Origin: CAWKGV01 sp963849305 | Lineage (GTDB): Bacteria; Pseudomonadota; Alphaproteobacteria; Acetobacterales; Acetobacteraceae | DNA: 64,000 bases | Direction of reading: 5' to 3' | Assembly: GCA_963849305.1 (NCBI GenBank) | Contig: CAWKGV010000012.1 | Span: 1 to 64,000, forward strand | Shown: positions 27,926 through 36,619 of the stretch, one piece after another | Position numbering within the stretch: the first letter of the stretch is position 1 | Layout of the letters: every line of letters begins with the position of its first letter | Made by a program: the position numbers and the translations under genes | The notes under the pieces: generated by a model | What the model saw: the letters and a program-made list of their open reading frames with translations, nothing else | Database searches by the model: none | Told to the model about the DNA's origin: nothing

Positions 27926-28705
27926 TCAGGCGGCCAGCCGCTTCAGCCAGCCCAGGCCTGCGTCCGTTTCGCCGGCCGGGCGGTATTCGCAGCCAACCCA
28001 GCCGCGATAGCCAAGCTCGTCCATGCGCCGGAACACGTACTCCCATCCGATCTCCCCGGAACCTGGCTCGTTGCGCCCCGGTACGTCAGCGATTTGCATA
28101 TGCGCGATCACGGGCATGAAGCGCTCCATGCGCTTGGTGATGTCGCCCTCCGTGACTTGCACGTGGTACACGTCGAACTGGAGCCCGAGCCGGTCGCGGC
28201 CGATCGCCTCGACCACCGCGGCGCCCTGAGCCTGGGTGTTAAGGAAATAGCCCGGTATGTCGCGGTGGTTGATGGGCTCGATCACGACCTTGACCCCGGC
28301 GGGCTGGGCTTGTTCGGCCGCCCAGGCGAGGTTGGCGGCATAGACCGCGCCGGCGGTCACGGGAGAAACCTCGGGCGGCACGACGCCCGCCATGTTATGC
28401 ACCAGCGGACACCCCAGAGCCGCCGCGTAGTCCAGCGCCTGTTTCACGCCCTCGCGGAATTCCGCTTGCCGTCCGGGCAGGCTGGCGAGGCCCCGCTCGC
28501 CCTTGGACCAGTCGCCCGGCGGCATGTTGAACAGCGCCTGGACAAGCCCGTTCGCGTCCAGCCGACGCCGCAGTTCGGCCGCCGGATGCTCGTAGGGGAA
28601 CAGGAACTCGACCGCCTCGAATCCGGCCTTGCGCGCGGCATCGAAACGGTCAAGGAAGGATAGTTCGTTGAACATCATGGACAGGTTGGCGGCGAAGCGC
28701 GGCAT
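27926..28705 (-). CDS. Hydroxypyruvate/2-oxo-tetronate isomerase-like TIM-barrel enzyme
   Basis: A 259-residue AP-endonuclease-2-type TIM barrel. The N-terminus PRFAANLSMMFNELSFLDR and the stretch GFEAVEFLFPYEHPAAELRRR are characteristic of Hyi/OtnI enzymes, which interconvert hydroxypyruvate and tartronate semialdehyde or isomerise 2-oxo-tetronates. Metal-binding acids are visible in VVIEPINHRDIPGYF and QFDVYHVQ. The ATG at 28705 follows GGGAGGG. No glyoxylate pathway genes are adjacent, so which substrate is used cannot be decided here. Confidence 0.87.
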   Translation of the reverse strand: MPRFAANLSMMFNELSFLDRFDAARKAGFEAVEFLFPYEHPAAELRRRLDANGLVQALFNMPPGDWSKGERGLASLPGRQAEFREGVKQALDYAAALGCPLVHNMAGVVPPEVSPVTAGAVYAANLAWAAEQAQPAGVKVVIEPINHRDIPGYFLNTQAQGAAVVEAIGRDRLGLQFDVYHVQVTEGDITKRMERFMPVIAHMQIADVPGRNEPGSGEIGWEYVFRRMDELGYRGWVGCEYRPAGETDAGLGWLKRLAA

Positions 28706-28754
28706 GGTGGCCCTCCCCGGCTGCACGGGCGAAGGCTACAAGCGGGCCGAGGCC

Positions 28755-29897
28755 ATGACCAGAGAGGCCGTGACCGGAGGAGCCGTGACCGGACCGGACC
28801 TCGATCGGGGGGGAATGATCGCCGAACGCGTGCTGCTGTGGGTGCTGCTCGGCGCGATCGCGGCAGGCTGCGTGCTGGTGCTGCTGCCGTTCTTCTCGGC
28901 GCTACTCTGGGCCGCCATCCTAGTGTTCACCACCTGGCCGGTGTTCGAGTGGCTGCATGCCCGGGCGCGGCTGGGCCGGGGCGGCGCGGCTGGCGTCATG
29001 GTGGGCCTGACGGCAGTGGTGGTGGTGCTGCCGCTCGCGCTGGCCGCCCCTGGCAGCCACGGGGAAGTCGCGCATCTGCGCGCCGCGCTCGAGCAGGCGA
29101 CGCATGAGGGGCTGCCGCCGGCGCCGGACTGGGTGCACACGATCCCTGTCGCCGGCGACAGCCTCGCCTACCTCTGGAATAGCTGGGCGGCCGATCTCAG
29201 CGAGGCGGTCGGCGCACTGCGCCCCTATCTCGGCATCCTGCTCGAAAGCCTGCTCGGCCTGCTGCTCGGCATCGCGCATGGGGTGCTGATGTTCGTGCTC
29301 GCTTTGTTCATCGCATTCTTCTTCTATTTCTACGGCGAGCCGATAGCGGCGCGGACGCGGGCCATACTGGTGCGGCTCGCCGGCGCTAAGGCCGAGCGGA
29401 TGCTGTTGATGACCGGTGCCACGGTGCGCGGGGTGGTGTACGGCATCCTGGGGACAGTGGTGTTGCAGGGGATACTGACCGCGCTCGGCCTGTGGCTTGT
29501 CGGCGTGCAGCGCCCGCTGCTGCTGGGCGCCGCCGCCGGGTTCCTGTCCGTGTTCCCGGCCGGCGTCTGGCTGGTCTGGCTGCCGAGCGCGATCTGGCTC
29601 GCCACCGGGGGCCATATCGGCCGGGCCGTGTTCGTGGGCATCTACGGTGCCCTGGCGGTCTCGGGCGTGGACAGCGTGCTCCGCCCCTGGTTCATCGCCC
29701 GCGGTAGCGAGCTACCGTTCCTGCTCACGGTGCTCGGCGTGCTCGGCGGCGCCTTGGCCTTCGGCCTGCTCGGGGTTTTCCTGGGCCCGGTCTTGCTCGG
29801 GGTAGGCTACACGCTGGTCAATGAATGGGCCGGCGAGCCACTGCCGGCCCTGACCACGGGGGACCAGCCGCCCCGAGGAGCGACTACCCGCAAATGA
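28755..29897 (+). CDS. AI-2E (PerM/YdiK) family transporter
   Basis: A roughly 380-residue membrane protein of the AI-2E family, with hydrophobic segments at both ends of the protein and a soluble central part (about residues 90-180). The C-terminal LGVLGGALAFGLLGVFLGPVLL region is the most conserved part of the family. Two ATGs are possible: 28755, used here, and 28815, which would trim 20 residues. Members export small molecules or ions; the family name reflects one autoinducer-2 exporter and does not fix the substrate. Its stop overlaps a tiny ORF that follows. Confidence 0.82.
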   Translation: MTREAVTGGAVTGPDLDRGGMIAERVLLWVLLGAIAAGCVLVLLPFFSALLWAAILVFTTWPVFEWLHARARLGRGGAAGVMVGLTAVVVVLPLALAAPGSHGEVAHLRAALEQATHEGLPPAPDWVHTIPVAGDSLAYLWNSWAADLSEAVGALRPYLGILLESLLGLLLGIAHGVLMFVLALFIAFFFYFYGEPIAARTRAILVRLAGAKAERMLLMTGATVRGVVYGILGTVVLQGILTALGLWLVGVQRPLLLGAAAGFLSVFPAGVWLVWLPSAIWLATGGHIGRAVFVGIYGALAVSGVDSVLRPWFIARGSELPFLLTVLGVLGGALAFGLLGVFLGPVLLGVGYTLVNEWAGEPLPALTTGDQPPRGATTRK

Positions 29898-29980
29898 TCA
29901 CCGTCGTCGTTTCCCGGGCCGAGCAAGCCGTGCCGGTGCTGCTGATCATCGGCCTGATTTCGTTCGCGGCCTCGTTGTGA
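29894..29980 (+). CDS. Putative 28-residue membrane micropeptide
   Basis: The ATG overlaps the TGA of the AI-2E gene (ATGA) and its own TGA overlaps the GTG of the next ORF. The peptide is MITVVVSRAEQAVPVLLI then IGLISFAASL, with one hydrophobic segment. The double overlap suggests coupled translation of three consecutive reading frames, but a 28-codon frame can arise by chance. Confidence 0.35.
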   Translation: MITVVVSRAEQAVPVLLIIGLISFAASL

Positions 29981-30177
29981 CCGCCGAGCCGGGGCACGAG
30001 GAAAACGGGCAGGATTCCAGTTCGCCGCTGCGCGCCCTGGCAGGACTGGCAGTGATCGCGGCCTTGATTCTCGCCGCGCTGTTGTTGATGCAGCGATTGC
30101 ATCATGACGCGGCAATCCAGGACTGCGTCGCCTCCGGGCGGACGAACTGCGCACCCATCACAACTGGGCCGCAATAG
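29977..30177 (+). CDS. Small single-span membrane protein
   Basis: A 66-residue protein beginning with GTG at 29977. It has a polar N-terminus (MTAEPGHEENGQDSS), one transmembrane helix (about 19-38, LAGLAVIAALILAALLLM) and a short tail with two cysteines (DCVASGRTNCAPI). The two cysteines could form a disulphide if the tail is periplasmic. No homologue recognised. It is the last of three overlapping frames after the AI-2E transporter and is likely co-translated. Confidence 0.6.
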   Translation: MTAEPGHEENGQDSSSPLRALAGLAVIAALILAALLLMQRLHHDAAIQDCVASGRTNCAPITTGPQ

Positions 30178-30198
30178 CGCAGGTCGGTTCGATGATCG

Positions 30199-31905
30199 CT
30201 ACGCCGCGGCCCCAATTGCCTCGGTCAGCCCTTGATCGCCTAGGCGCGCAACCAGCGCCTCGGTCAGCTCCCGCCGCCGCTCCCAGAGCGAGCGGTACCA
30301 GGCGACCCGCTCCGCTACCTGGTAAGCGAGCATCCGCTCGCGCGCCACGTAGTCGCGCGCCGCGTCGGCCAATGCGCGTGCCAGTTCGGGCATGATGACG
30401 AGACGAAGCAGCCGCTCGCGTAGCTCCTCCGCGTCGCGGAACAACAGCCCGGTCCGGCCATCCGCGATGCTGGCCGCATAGACCACGTTGCTCGCCAGCG
30501 CGGCCACCCGGCAGGCGCCCGCCTCGATGAACTTCAGGTCCGACTTGGCGCGGTTGAACGGTGTGTCGGCAAGCGGCATCAGCGCGATCTCTGCCTCCCC
30601 GAGCAGTCGCAGGTATGTCTCGTGGTCGCAGGTCGGCGTGAACCGCTTGTGCGGCGTGTCCAGGGCATCGAAGAACAGCCGGTCGTGGACCACCGAGAAG
30701 CGTAGCCGCTCCCCGACGCTGGCCGCCACGGCGTTGAGCGTGGGCATCAACGGTTCCCAATCGCGCTCGCGGTTGAGCGCACCGAAGAACAGCGTCAGCC
30801 CCTTCGGATCGGCGAAGTTGCACCGCTCCGGCAACGCCCGAATGGCGTTGGGGAACACCTTTACTTCGGGATTGCGCCCGCGCAGCACCTGGGCTAGCGC
30901 CGGCGTGCTGGTCTGCACCGCGTGAACCCCACGAAACGAGAGCTGCTCCTCGCCGGCCATGCCGCGGAAAAAGTCGGGGTGATCGTCGAATTCGGTGACG
31001 ACCAGCCACCCCTCTGAAAGCAGCCGCCGCAGATACCCACGCCCCTGCTCGCCCGCCAAAGCGGGGCGGTGCAGGATCAACACCCGCGGCAGGCCGGCCA
31101 TCGGTGCCGGCAGCTCGGCGCCAGTAGCGAACTGGGTCCGCACCGAGGGATCGCTTGCGAGTGCCCGCAGCGGATAGACGATCCGGGTATGGGACACGCC
31201 ACCGATCGGAGCCAACATGGTCGCGGCGACCGTCAGCAGCGGGCGCGGCCGCTTGCGCACCCGCCAGACGTACTGCAACGGCGCCGCGCGATTCGCATAG
31301 TCCTCCGGATCGACGCCGAGCGACCGGAGCGCCGGGGTCAGCGCGGTGACGAAGGCGCCGGCGCGCTCGGGGTCGAACACGCGGGGATGCACGTCGCAGA
31401 GAGAAAGCCCGAGCGCCTCCAGGCCATGGCGCATGCTGGCGAGGCTGAACCAGCGCAGATGCGTCCGATCGAGCAAACCGGCGGACTCATAGTCCCAAGT
31501 CCCGCTCAGCAGGCGCGCGACGAAGCTCCAGTGCTCCACGTTCGGCACGCAGATCAGCATGGTGCCGGTCTCGCTCAATGCCTCGGCGTGGCGACGCAGG
31601 ACCGCCCACGGATCCTTCAGATGCTCGATCACATCGCCATAGACGATGCAATCGATCTTCTCGCCGAGCGCGAACGGCAGCGGCGCCTGCTCGACATCGA
31701 CGCTCGCCACGGCGTCCAGCCGGCGGGCCGCGGCGATGGCGGTCTCCCGGTCCTGCTCGATCCCGAGCAGGCGGGCGCTCGGGTTAAGCCGGCGGTAGGC
31801 GGCACCAAGCGCGCCGGCACCGCACCCCACATCTAGCACGATCCTGGCATCGAGCGGGATGCGGTCCAAGAGATCGGCGTTCGGTGTATCGGGATAGGAC
31901 GGCAC
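30199..31905 (-). CDS. Methyltransferase-glycosyltransferase fusion protein
   Basis: A 568-residue two-domain enzyme. Residues about 1-215 form a class I SAM methyltransferase (VLDVGCGAGALGAAY as motif I, with VYGDVIEHLKDPW further on). Residues about 230-568 resemble a GT-B glycosyltransferase, with the C-terminal sugar-nucleotide region around NRAKSDLKFIEAGAC. The likely role is modification of a cell-surface polysaccharide. The start is GTG at 31905 with CAGGAG upstream. It is isolated from other polysaccharide genes. Confidence 0.8.
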   Translation of the reverse strand: MPSYPDTPNADLLDRIPLDARIVLDVGCGAGALGAAYRRLNPSARLLGIEQDRETAIAAARRLDAVASVDVEQAPLPFALGEKIDCIVYGDVIEHLKDPWAVLRRHAEALSETGTMLICVPNVEHWSFVARLLSGTWDYESAGLLDRTHLRWFSLASMRHGLEALGLSLCDVHPRVFDPERAGAFVTALTPALRSLGVDPEDYANRAAPLQYVWRVRKRPRPLLTVAATMLAPIGGVSHTRIVYPLRALASDPSVRTQFATGAELPAPMAGLPRVLILHRPALAGEQGRGYLRRLLSEGWLVVTEFDDHPDFFRGMAGEEQLSFRGVHAVQTSTPALAQVLRGRNPEVKVFPNAIRALPERCNFADPKGLTLFFGALNRERDWEPLMPTLNAVAASVGERLRFSVVHDRLFFDALDTPHKRFTPTCDHETYLRLLGEAEIALMPLADTPFNRAKSDLKFIEAGACRVAALASNVVYAASIADGRTGLLFRDAEELRERLLRLVIMPELARALADAARDYVARERMLAYQVAERVAWYRSLWERRRELTEALVARLGDQGLTEAIGAAA

Positions 31906-32035
31906 GTGGGGCTCCTGCGAATCGCGGCCCGCAAGCTGTCAGCGCCGCGCCGCCAAAGCAAGCAATTGCGGCCAGAAAACGGAACGCTGAACTGCCCTCC
32001 CTCACGTGCCCACCGGTCTCAAGAACACGCCCGGG

Positions 32036-32971
32036 TTAGCTTGCGCCCGGCGCGTACTTGCCGCCGGTCTGTGCCGTCGGCGTGTCGAACCCCTGGTTCA
32101 GCCGGTCGAGCCGGGTCTCACGCGACCAGGTGCGCTTGAGATCGTCGTAAACGTGGACCGTGAGCCGCCCCAGCCCCTCGGTCTCCAGCTCGATGGTGTC
32201 GCCGTCCTGGAAGGCGCTGAGTCCCCGATGGTTGGTGCCCGTGGCCAGGATGTCGCCGGGCTCCAGTGCATGAATGGCGCTGACCCACTCGATGCAGCGG
32301 GCGACACCATGCGCCATGTCGCTGGTGTTGAAGTCCTGCTTGACCTCGCCATTGATCGACAGCCGCACTTGCAGCCTCTGCGGGTCGACGACCTCGTCGC
32401 TGGTGACGAGGTACGGGCCGATCGGCGCGAACGTGTCGCGCGACTTCATCTGGAAGAAAATGTTGCCGGGCGGCGGCAGGCCGCGCGCCGAGCCATCGAT
32501 GAAGTTGATGTAGCCGAACACGTGCTCCATCGCCCGCGCGCGCGGCACATGGCTCGCGCGCTTGCCGATCACCACCGCAAGCTCCGCCTCGCCCTCAAAG
32601 ATCGTTGCCGGCACATCGGGCAGCACCATCGTATCGCCCGGACCGATTACCGCAGTCGGCGCCTTGTGGAAGGCATTGAGCGGCGCGGGTTCCGTGCGCG
32701 TGCCATCCTCCATGTAGTTCACCGCCATGCACACGATGTTGCCCGGCCGGGGCAGCGGCGGTCGGAGCCGGACGCGGCTCAATGGCACGACTTGGGAGCG
32801 CGCGGCGGCCGCCTCGATCCGCGCGCGATATTCGTCGAAACGCGCGATCAACCCGTTGATGAGGTCGTGCGGGCCCGTGTGCGGGATGTCGCGCAGCGCC
32901 GCCGAGACATCGGCCACGGCGTTGCCCTTCAGCACGCCGAGCTTGTAATCGTCGAAATAGAGCAGCTTCAT
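32036..32971 (-). CDS. Fumarylacetoacetate hydrolase (FAH) family protein
   Basis: A 311-residue FAH-domain enzyme. The metal-binding acids are visible in TIFEGEAELAVVIGK, and the glycine-rich ILATGTNHRGLSAFQDGD segment near the C-terminus is diagnostic. Family members hydrolyse, decarboxylate or hydrate 2-oxo acids in aromatic and sugar-acid breakdown. The ATG at 32971 is chosen because GGGGAGG lies 6 bases before it; the ATG two codons earlier is too close. Confidence 0.86.
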   Translation of the reverse strand: MKLLYFDDYKLGVLKGNAVADVSAALRDIPHTGPHDLINGLIARFDEYRARIEAAAARSQVVPLSRVRLRPPLPRPGNIVCMAVNYMEDGTRTEPAPLNAFHKAPTAVIGPGDTMVLPDVPATIFEGEAELAVVIGKRASHVPRARAMEHVFGYINFIDGSARGLPPPGNIFFQMKSRDTFAPIGPYLVTSDEVVDPQRLQVRLSINGEVKQDFNTSDMAHGVARCIEWVSAIHALEPGDILATGTNHRGLSAFQDGDTIELETEGLGRLTVHVYDDLKRTWSRETRLDRLNQGFDTPTAQTGGKYAPGAS

Positions 32972-33036
32972 CGTCATCCTCCCCAGCCCAGCGGCCATCG
33001 CAGTCGGTCCAAGGCGGGGTGTCAACCGCAGGCGAG

Positions 33037-34359
33037 CTAAGGCGCAACCGCTTTGGTGGACTCATCGGGAGCCGGAGGTTCCCGGCTCGCGCGCACCTTT
33101 TCCACTCGTCGACCATCCATCGCCAGCACCTCGAAACGCCAGCCGCCGAACACGATCCGGTCGCCGACCCGAGGCACCCGTCGCAGCAGCGCGAGCAACA
33201 GGCCGGCGAGCGTGTGATAGCTACCTTCGGCCGGCAGGTCCGGCAGCGCGAGCCGCGCCTGCGCCTCATCGACCGGCATCAAGCCGTCCATCACCAGCGC
33301 CGACCTCCCCTCGGTCGTGAGGCCGCCGGGCTGTGGCGCTGAGTCCGTGGGATCGCCGATGATCGCCTCCAGCACGTCAGCGGCTGTGACCACGCCCTCG
33401 AAGCTGCCGTACTCGTCCATTACCAGTGCCATCCCCAGCGGGTCGGACTTCAGCCGCTCCAGCGCGTCCAACGCTGTGACCGTGTCGGGCACGACGATGG
33501 GCTGACGCAGCGCGGCGGCAACCGACAGCTCGCCGCCACTTAGGATACGGTCGAGGATGTCCTTGGCCTGCACCACGCCCACGACATTGTCCACCGATCC
33601 GTCGCTCACCACGAAGCGCGAGTGCGGTGCCGATTTGAGCGTGGCGGCGATGTCGTGCGCGGGGTCGGTGCGGTCGATCCAGGCAAGCTCGGTGCGCGGC
33701 GTCATGATAGCGCGCACCGGCTTGTCCGCAAGGCGCAGCACCCGCTCGATCATGTCGCGCTCCTCGGTCTCCAGGACGCCCGCTTGCGCGCCCTCGGCGA
33801 GCAACGCCTTCAGTTCCTCCTCGGTCACGGTCTCGCGGGCGCCCCGCGAGAGGCCGAGCATGCGCAAAACTAGGGCGGTGGAGCGGCCGAGCAGCCAGAC
33901 CGCCGGGGCGGTGAGCTTGGCGGTGATCGAAATCGGCCGGGCTACCCGCGCGGCCACCTGCTCGGGCCTGCGCAGCGCGAGCTGCTTCGGCACCAGCTCG
34001 CCAAGCACGAGGGTCAGATAGGTCGTCCCCACCACGACGATGACGATAGACAACGTTTTCGCGACCGGCGCAACCAATGGAATGCCGAACAGCACGTCGT
34101 CGAGGCGCTCGGCGATGCTGGCCCCGCCGAAGACGCCGGTGAAGACGCTGACAAGAGTGATGCCCACTTGGACCGTCGGCAGGAATCGCTGAGGGTCGTC
34201 GGCCAACTCGCGGGCGGCGGCGGCACCCGCCACGCCCTTGCGCTCCAATACCGCCAGCCGCGCGCGCCGCGCGGAGATCAAGGCCATCTCGCTCATCGAG
34301 AACAGGCCGTTGATCCCGATCAGGATCAGCAGGACGAGAACTTCGAGAGCAATGCCCAT
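33037..34359 (-). CDS. CorC/HlyC-family membrane protein (CNNM-CBS)
   Basis: A 440-residue protein: an N-terminal DUF21/CNNM membrane domain (about 1-195, opening LEVLVLLILIGINGLFSMSEMALIS), a pair of CBS domains (about 210-330) and a C-terminal CorC_HlyC domain. The family takes part in magnesium/cobalt efflux or resistance. It is not a pore-forming hemolysin in spite of the family label. No lesions seen. Confidence 0.88.
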   Translation of the reverse strand: MGIALEVLVLLILIGINGLFSMSEMALISARRARLAVLERKGVAGAAAARELADDPQRFLPTVQVGITLVSVFTGVFGGASIAERLDDVLFGIPLVAPVAKTLSIVIVVVGTTYLTLVLGELVPKQLALRRPEQVAARVARPISITAKLTAPAVWLLGRSTALVLRMLGLSRGARETVTEEELKALLAEGAQAGVLETEERDMIERVLRLADKPVRAIMTPRTELAWIDRTDPAHDIAATLKSAPHSRFVVSDGSVDNVVGVVQAKDILDRILSGGELSVAAALRQPIVVPDTVTALDALERLKSDPLGMALVMDEYGSFEGVVTAADVLEAIIGDPTDSAPQPGGLTTEGRSALVMDGLMPVDEAQARLALPDLPAEGSYHTLAGLLLALLRRVPRVGDRIVFGGWRFEVLAMDGRRVEKVRASREPPAPDESTKAVAP

Positions 34360-34409
34360 GTCGCGGGCCGGTCTAGCCCGTTACCCAATCCCCGCCCAGA
34401 GAAGGAGGG

Positions 34410-34826
34410 CTAAGTCTCCCGCTGGGCTTCCGTGAAGAACTTCTGGCCCTCGGCGAAGTGGTTGGGCTTCATGAACACGCCCAGAATGAGCGCACCGTTC
34501 GGAGCCCGCGCTACGTGCGTATTGCCCGCCGGGCGCCAGACAAAGTTCCCGGCGGTGCAAGCGCCCTCGTCGTCCTCCAGGCTGCCATCCAGTACATAGG
34601 TCATTTCCACGTCCGTATGCTCGTGCAGCGGCACGACGGCGCCGGGGGCGAGCCGAAACAGCAAGGTGGAAAACCCGCTTGCCGGGTCGGTGTAGAGTAC
34701 CTTGTGCTCGATGCCGGGGAACTTCGAGGTCTCCCAGGGCATGTTCACGACGTCCAGATAGTGCGAGGGCGGCGACGGCCCCGGGCCGAGTAGGCGCTGG
34801 TGCGCGGGGGCGATCGTGTCGGGCAT
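34410..34826 (-). CDS. Cupin-domain protein, ChrR-like
   Basis: A 138-residue cupin. Cupin motif 1 is PLHEHTDVEMTYVLDGSLEDDEG and motif 2 includes NFVWRPAGNTH. The metal ligands are the two histidines and the glutamate of HEHTDVE and the final histidine. Similar domains occur in ChrR anti-sigma factors and in small oxygenases. The anti-sigma zinc domain is absent, so it is a free cupin. GGAG precedes the ATG by 9 bases. Confidence 0.84.
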   Translation of the reverse strand: MPDTIAPAHQRLLGPGPSPPSHYLDVVNMPWETSKFPGIEHKVLYTDPASGFSTLLFRLAPGAVVPLHEHTDVEMTYVLDGSLEDDEGACTAGNFVWRPAGNTHVARAPNGALILGVFMKPNHFAEGQKFFTEAQRET

Positions 34827-35022
34827 TGGGGTTCTCCGTGCCGGGTCTGGGGCCTATCGCGGACCCGGCCGGCCGGCCTGTCAAGCTGATGGGCAGCCCC
34901 GCGCCAGAACGGCGCGGCCCAGTCGAGGGAATGGACCGTGAGAGGTTCGTGACCGGAAGCGTGTTCATCAACGCACCTCCCCCGCGCTCGCCGCCCTGCG
35001 CGCCCAGCCGACTCTCGCGGCT

Positions 35023-36141
35023 TCAAGCGCGATGCATCTTGGGCTCGCCGATTTGATACCGCCGCAGCACCGCCATATCCGGATCGCGGCCCAGGCCGGG
35101 GTCGTCCGGCACCTTGATTTTGCCCTGCTCGGGCCGGAGCGCGTCCTGCAGCGGACTTGCCTCTAGATCCACGAAGATGTGCTCAAACGGCGCCTCCGGG
35201 GCCACAGTCGCATTGACATGCAGCGAGGCGAGATATCCCGGCCCGAAATAAGCGTTGTGCGGCACCAGTCGCACCCCGAAGGCGCGCGCCAGGGCCGCGA
35301 TCTCTAGCATCGCCGAGGGACCGCCGATCTTGGTCACGCTGGGCTGCGCCACGTCCAGGGCACCGGCCTGGAACAGATTGCGGAACTCGAACAGCCCCCC
35401 GGCGTTCTCCCCGGCCGCGATCTGCACGCCGCCCTCGGCGCGTACACGGGCGAGCCCGACCTGGTCCTCGGGCGGCCAGACCGGCTCTTCCAGCCAGGTC
35501 AGGTCGAGTTCGCGCAGTTGCCGGGCCTTGGCGATGGCCTGGGCTACCGTCCAGGGGCAGTTGGTATCCACCATCAGCCTGACGTCAGGACCGATCGCCT
35601 GGCGGGCAGCGCGCACCTGCGGCACCTCGATCTCGTGCAGCTTGATGTCGCGGTGGCCGCGCGCAGTGGCACGCTCGCAGGCAGCGGCGACGAGATCCGG
35701 CGCGCCGTAGCGCAGCAGGCTGGCGTAGGCCGTGAGACTGCCCACCGGCGCGCCGCCCCAGAGCCGCCAGAGCGGCAGTCCGGCCGCCTTGCCGGCGATG
35801 TCCCAGAGCGCGATGTCGAGCCCCGAAAGAGCATAGGCGTGCGGCCCGTTGCGGCCGAACAGGTGGAAACTCTGCGCGACCCGCCGGTGCAGCCCCGCGA
35901 TATCGCGCGCGTCCTGGCCGAGCACAGCGGGCGCGAGCTGAGTGTCGATCACCGCTCGGGTTGCCGGCACACAGGCATGGCCGAAGCCCTCGCCCCAGCC
36001 TTCCGGCCCCTGATCGGTGACGACACGCAGCCACAACGTCTGCATCGCCTGCCACCCCATGCCCCCGAACGCCACTGGCTTGGCACCCATGTCGAACGGG
36101 GTGCGGGTGATGTAGGTCTCGATTGCAATGATCTTGAGCAT
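35023..36141 (-). CDS. Enolase-superfamily enzyme, mandelate racemase/muconate lactonizing type
   Basis: A 372-residue MR/MLE protein. Metal ligands are visible as D in VDTNCPW, E in WLEEPVWP and E in AAGENAG. The N-terminal capping domain and the C-terminal LVPHNAYFGPG complete the fold. In the usual KxK site the sequence reads KLH, so one lysine is replaced. Members abstract a proton alpha to a carboxylate and include sugar-acid dehydratases and racemases. The specificity is not predictable. Confidence 0.86.
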   Translation of the reverse strand: MLKIIAIETYITRTPFDMGAKPVAFGGMGWQAMQTLWLRVVTDQGPEGWGEGFGHACVPATRAVIDTQLAPAVLGQDARDIAGLHRRVAQSFHLFGRNGPHAYALSGLDIALWDIAGKAAGLPLWRLWGGAPVGSLTAYASLLRYGAPDLVAAACERATARGHRDIKLHEIEVPQVRAARQAIGPDVRLMVDTNCPWTVAQAIAKARQLRELDLTWLEEPVWPPEDQVGLARVRAEGGVQIAAGENAGGLFEFRNLFQAGALDVAQPSVTKIGGPSAMLEIAALARAFGVRLVPHNAYFGPGYLASLHVNATVAPEAPFEHIFVDLEASPLQDALRPEQGKIKVPDDPGLGRDPDMAVLRRYQIGEPKMHRA

Positions 36142-36282
36142 TCGCCCTTGAGCCTCCGAAATCTCACCCCGCCGCGCCGATCACGTCCGCCGGCCGCTCC
36201 TCTCTGTCGGTCATTCTGAGGTTAAATCTTTCCTTACTTGGCGGTAGTCATATCATAGTGCTTACTTAAGAGCGAGGAAGAC

Positions 36283-36549
36283 GTGCCAAAGGTGAAAGCC
36301 ATTGTTCGGACGGACGACCCGAGCCGAGCTGACTGGGAACCCTTGGGGACGAAGCGAGGCTATCAGCTTGTCAGTCGTGCGATCCCCTATCCTGACCGGA
36401 ATTGGACCTCGAACGCGACCTTTGTGGCCGCGCTGGATGAGGCGTGGCACCTGATTGAAAATCATGGTCACGGTATTCGCATGGCACCTCCAGGAGCTAC
36501 GCAGGGCGATTACATCTACCCGAAGAGCCTCAAAGCAATTTGGCTCTAA
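36283..36549 (+). CDS. Small conserved-looking protein of unknown function
   Basis: An 88-residue protein starting at GTG 36283 with GAGGAA 6 bases before. The sequence is polar and compact (RADWEPLGTKRGYQLV, then WTSNATFVAALDEAWHLI), with no membrane segment, signal or recognised motif. The DNA here is visibly richer in A and T than the surroundings and lies just before pyrB. It may be a horizontally acquired orphan. Function unknown. Confidence 0.55.
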   Translation: MPKVKAIVRTDDPSRADWEPLGTKRGYQLVSRAIPYPDRNWTSNATFVAALDEAWHLIENHGHGIRMAPPGATQGDYIYPKSLKAIWL

Positions 36550-36619
36550 ATTCAAACTGAGACACTACCGGCCCGGCGACCCCCGTTGACGACCCGGCTG
36601 CTTCCTGCAACGAAGCGGC

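Noticed and set aside
36262..36555. Minus-strand 97-codon frame over the small gene before pyrB
   Set aside because: The plus-strand frame has a good ribosome binding site and a balanced composition; the minus-strand one has no such signal.
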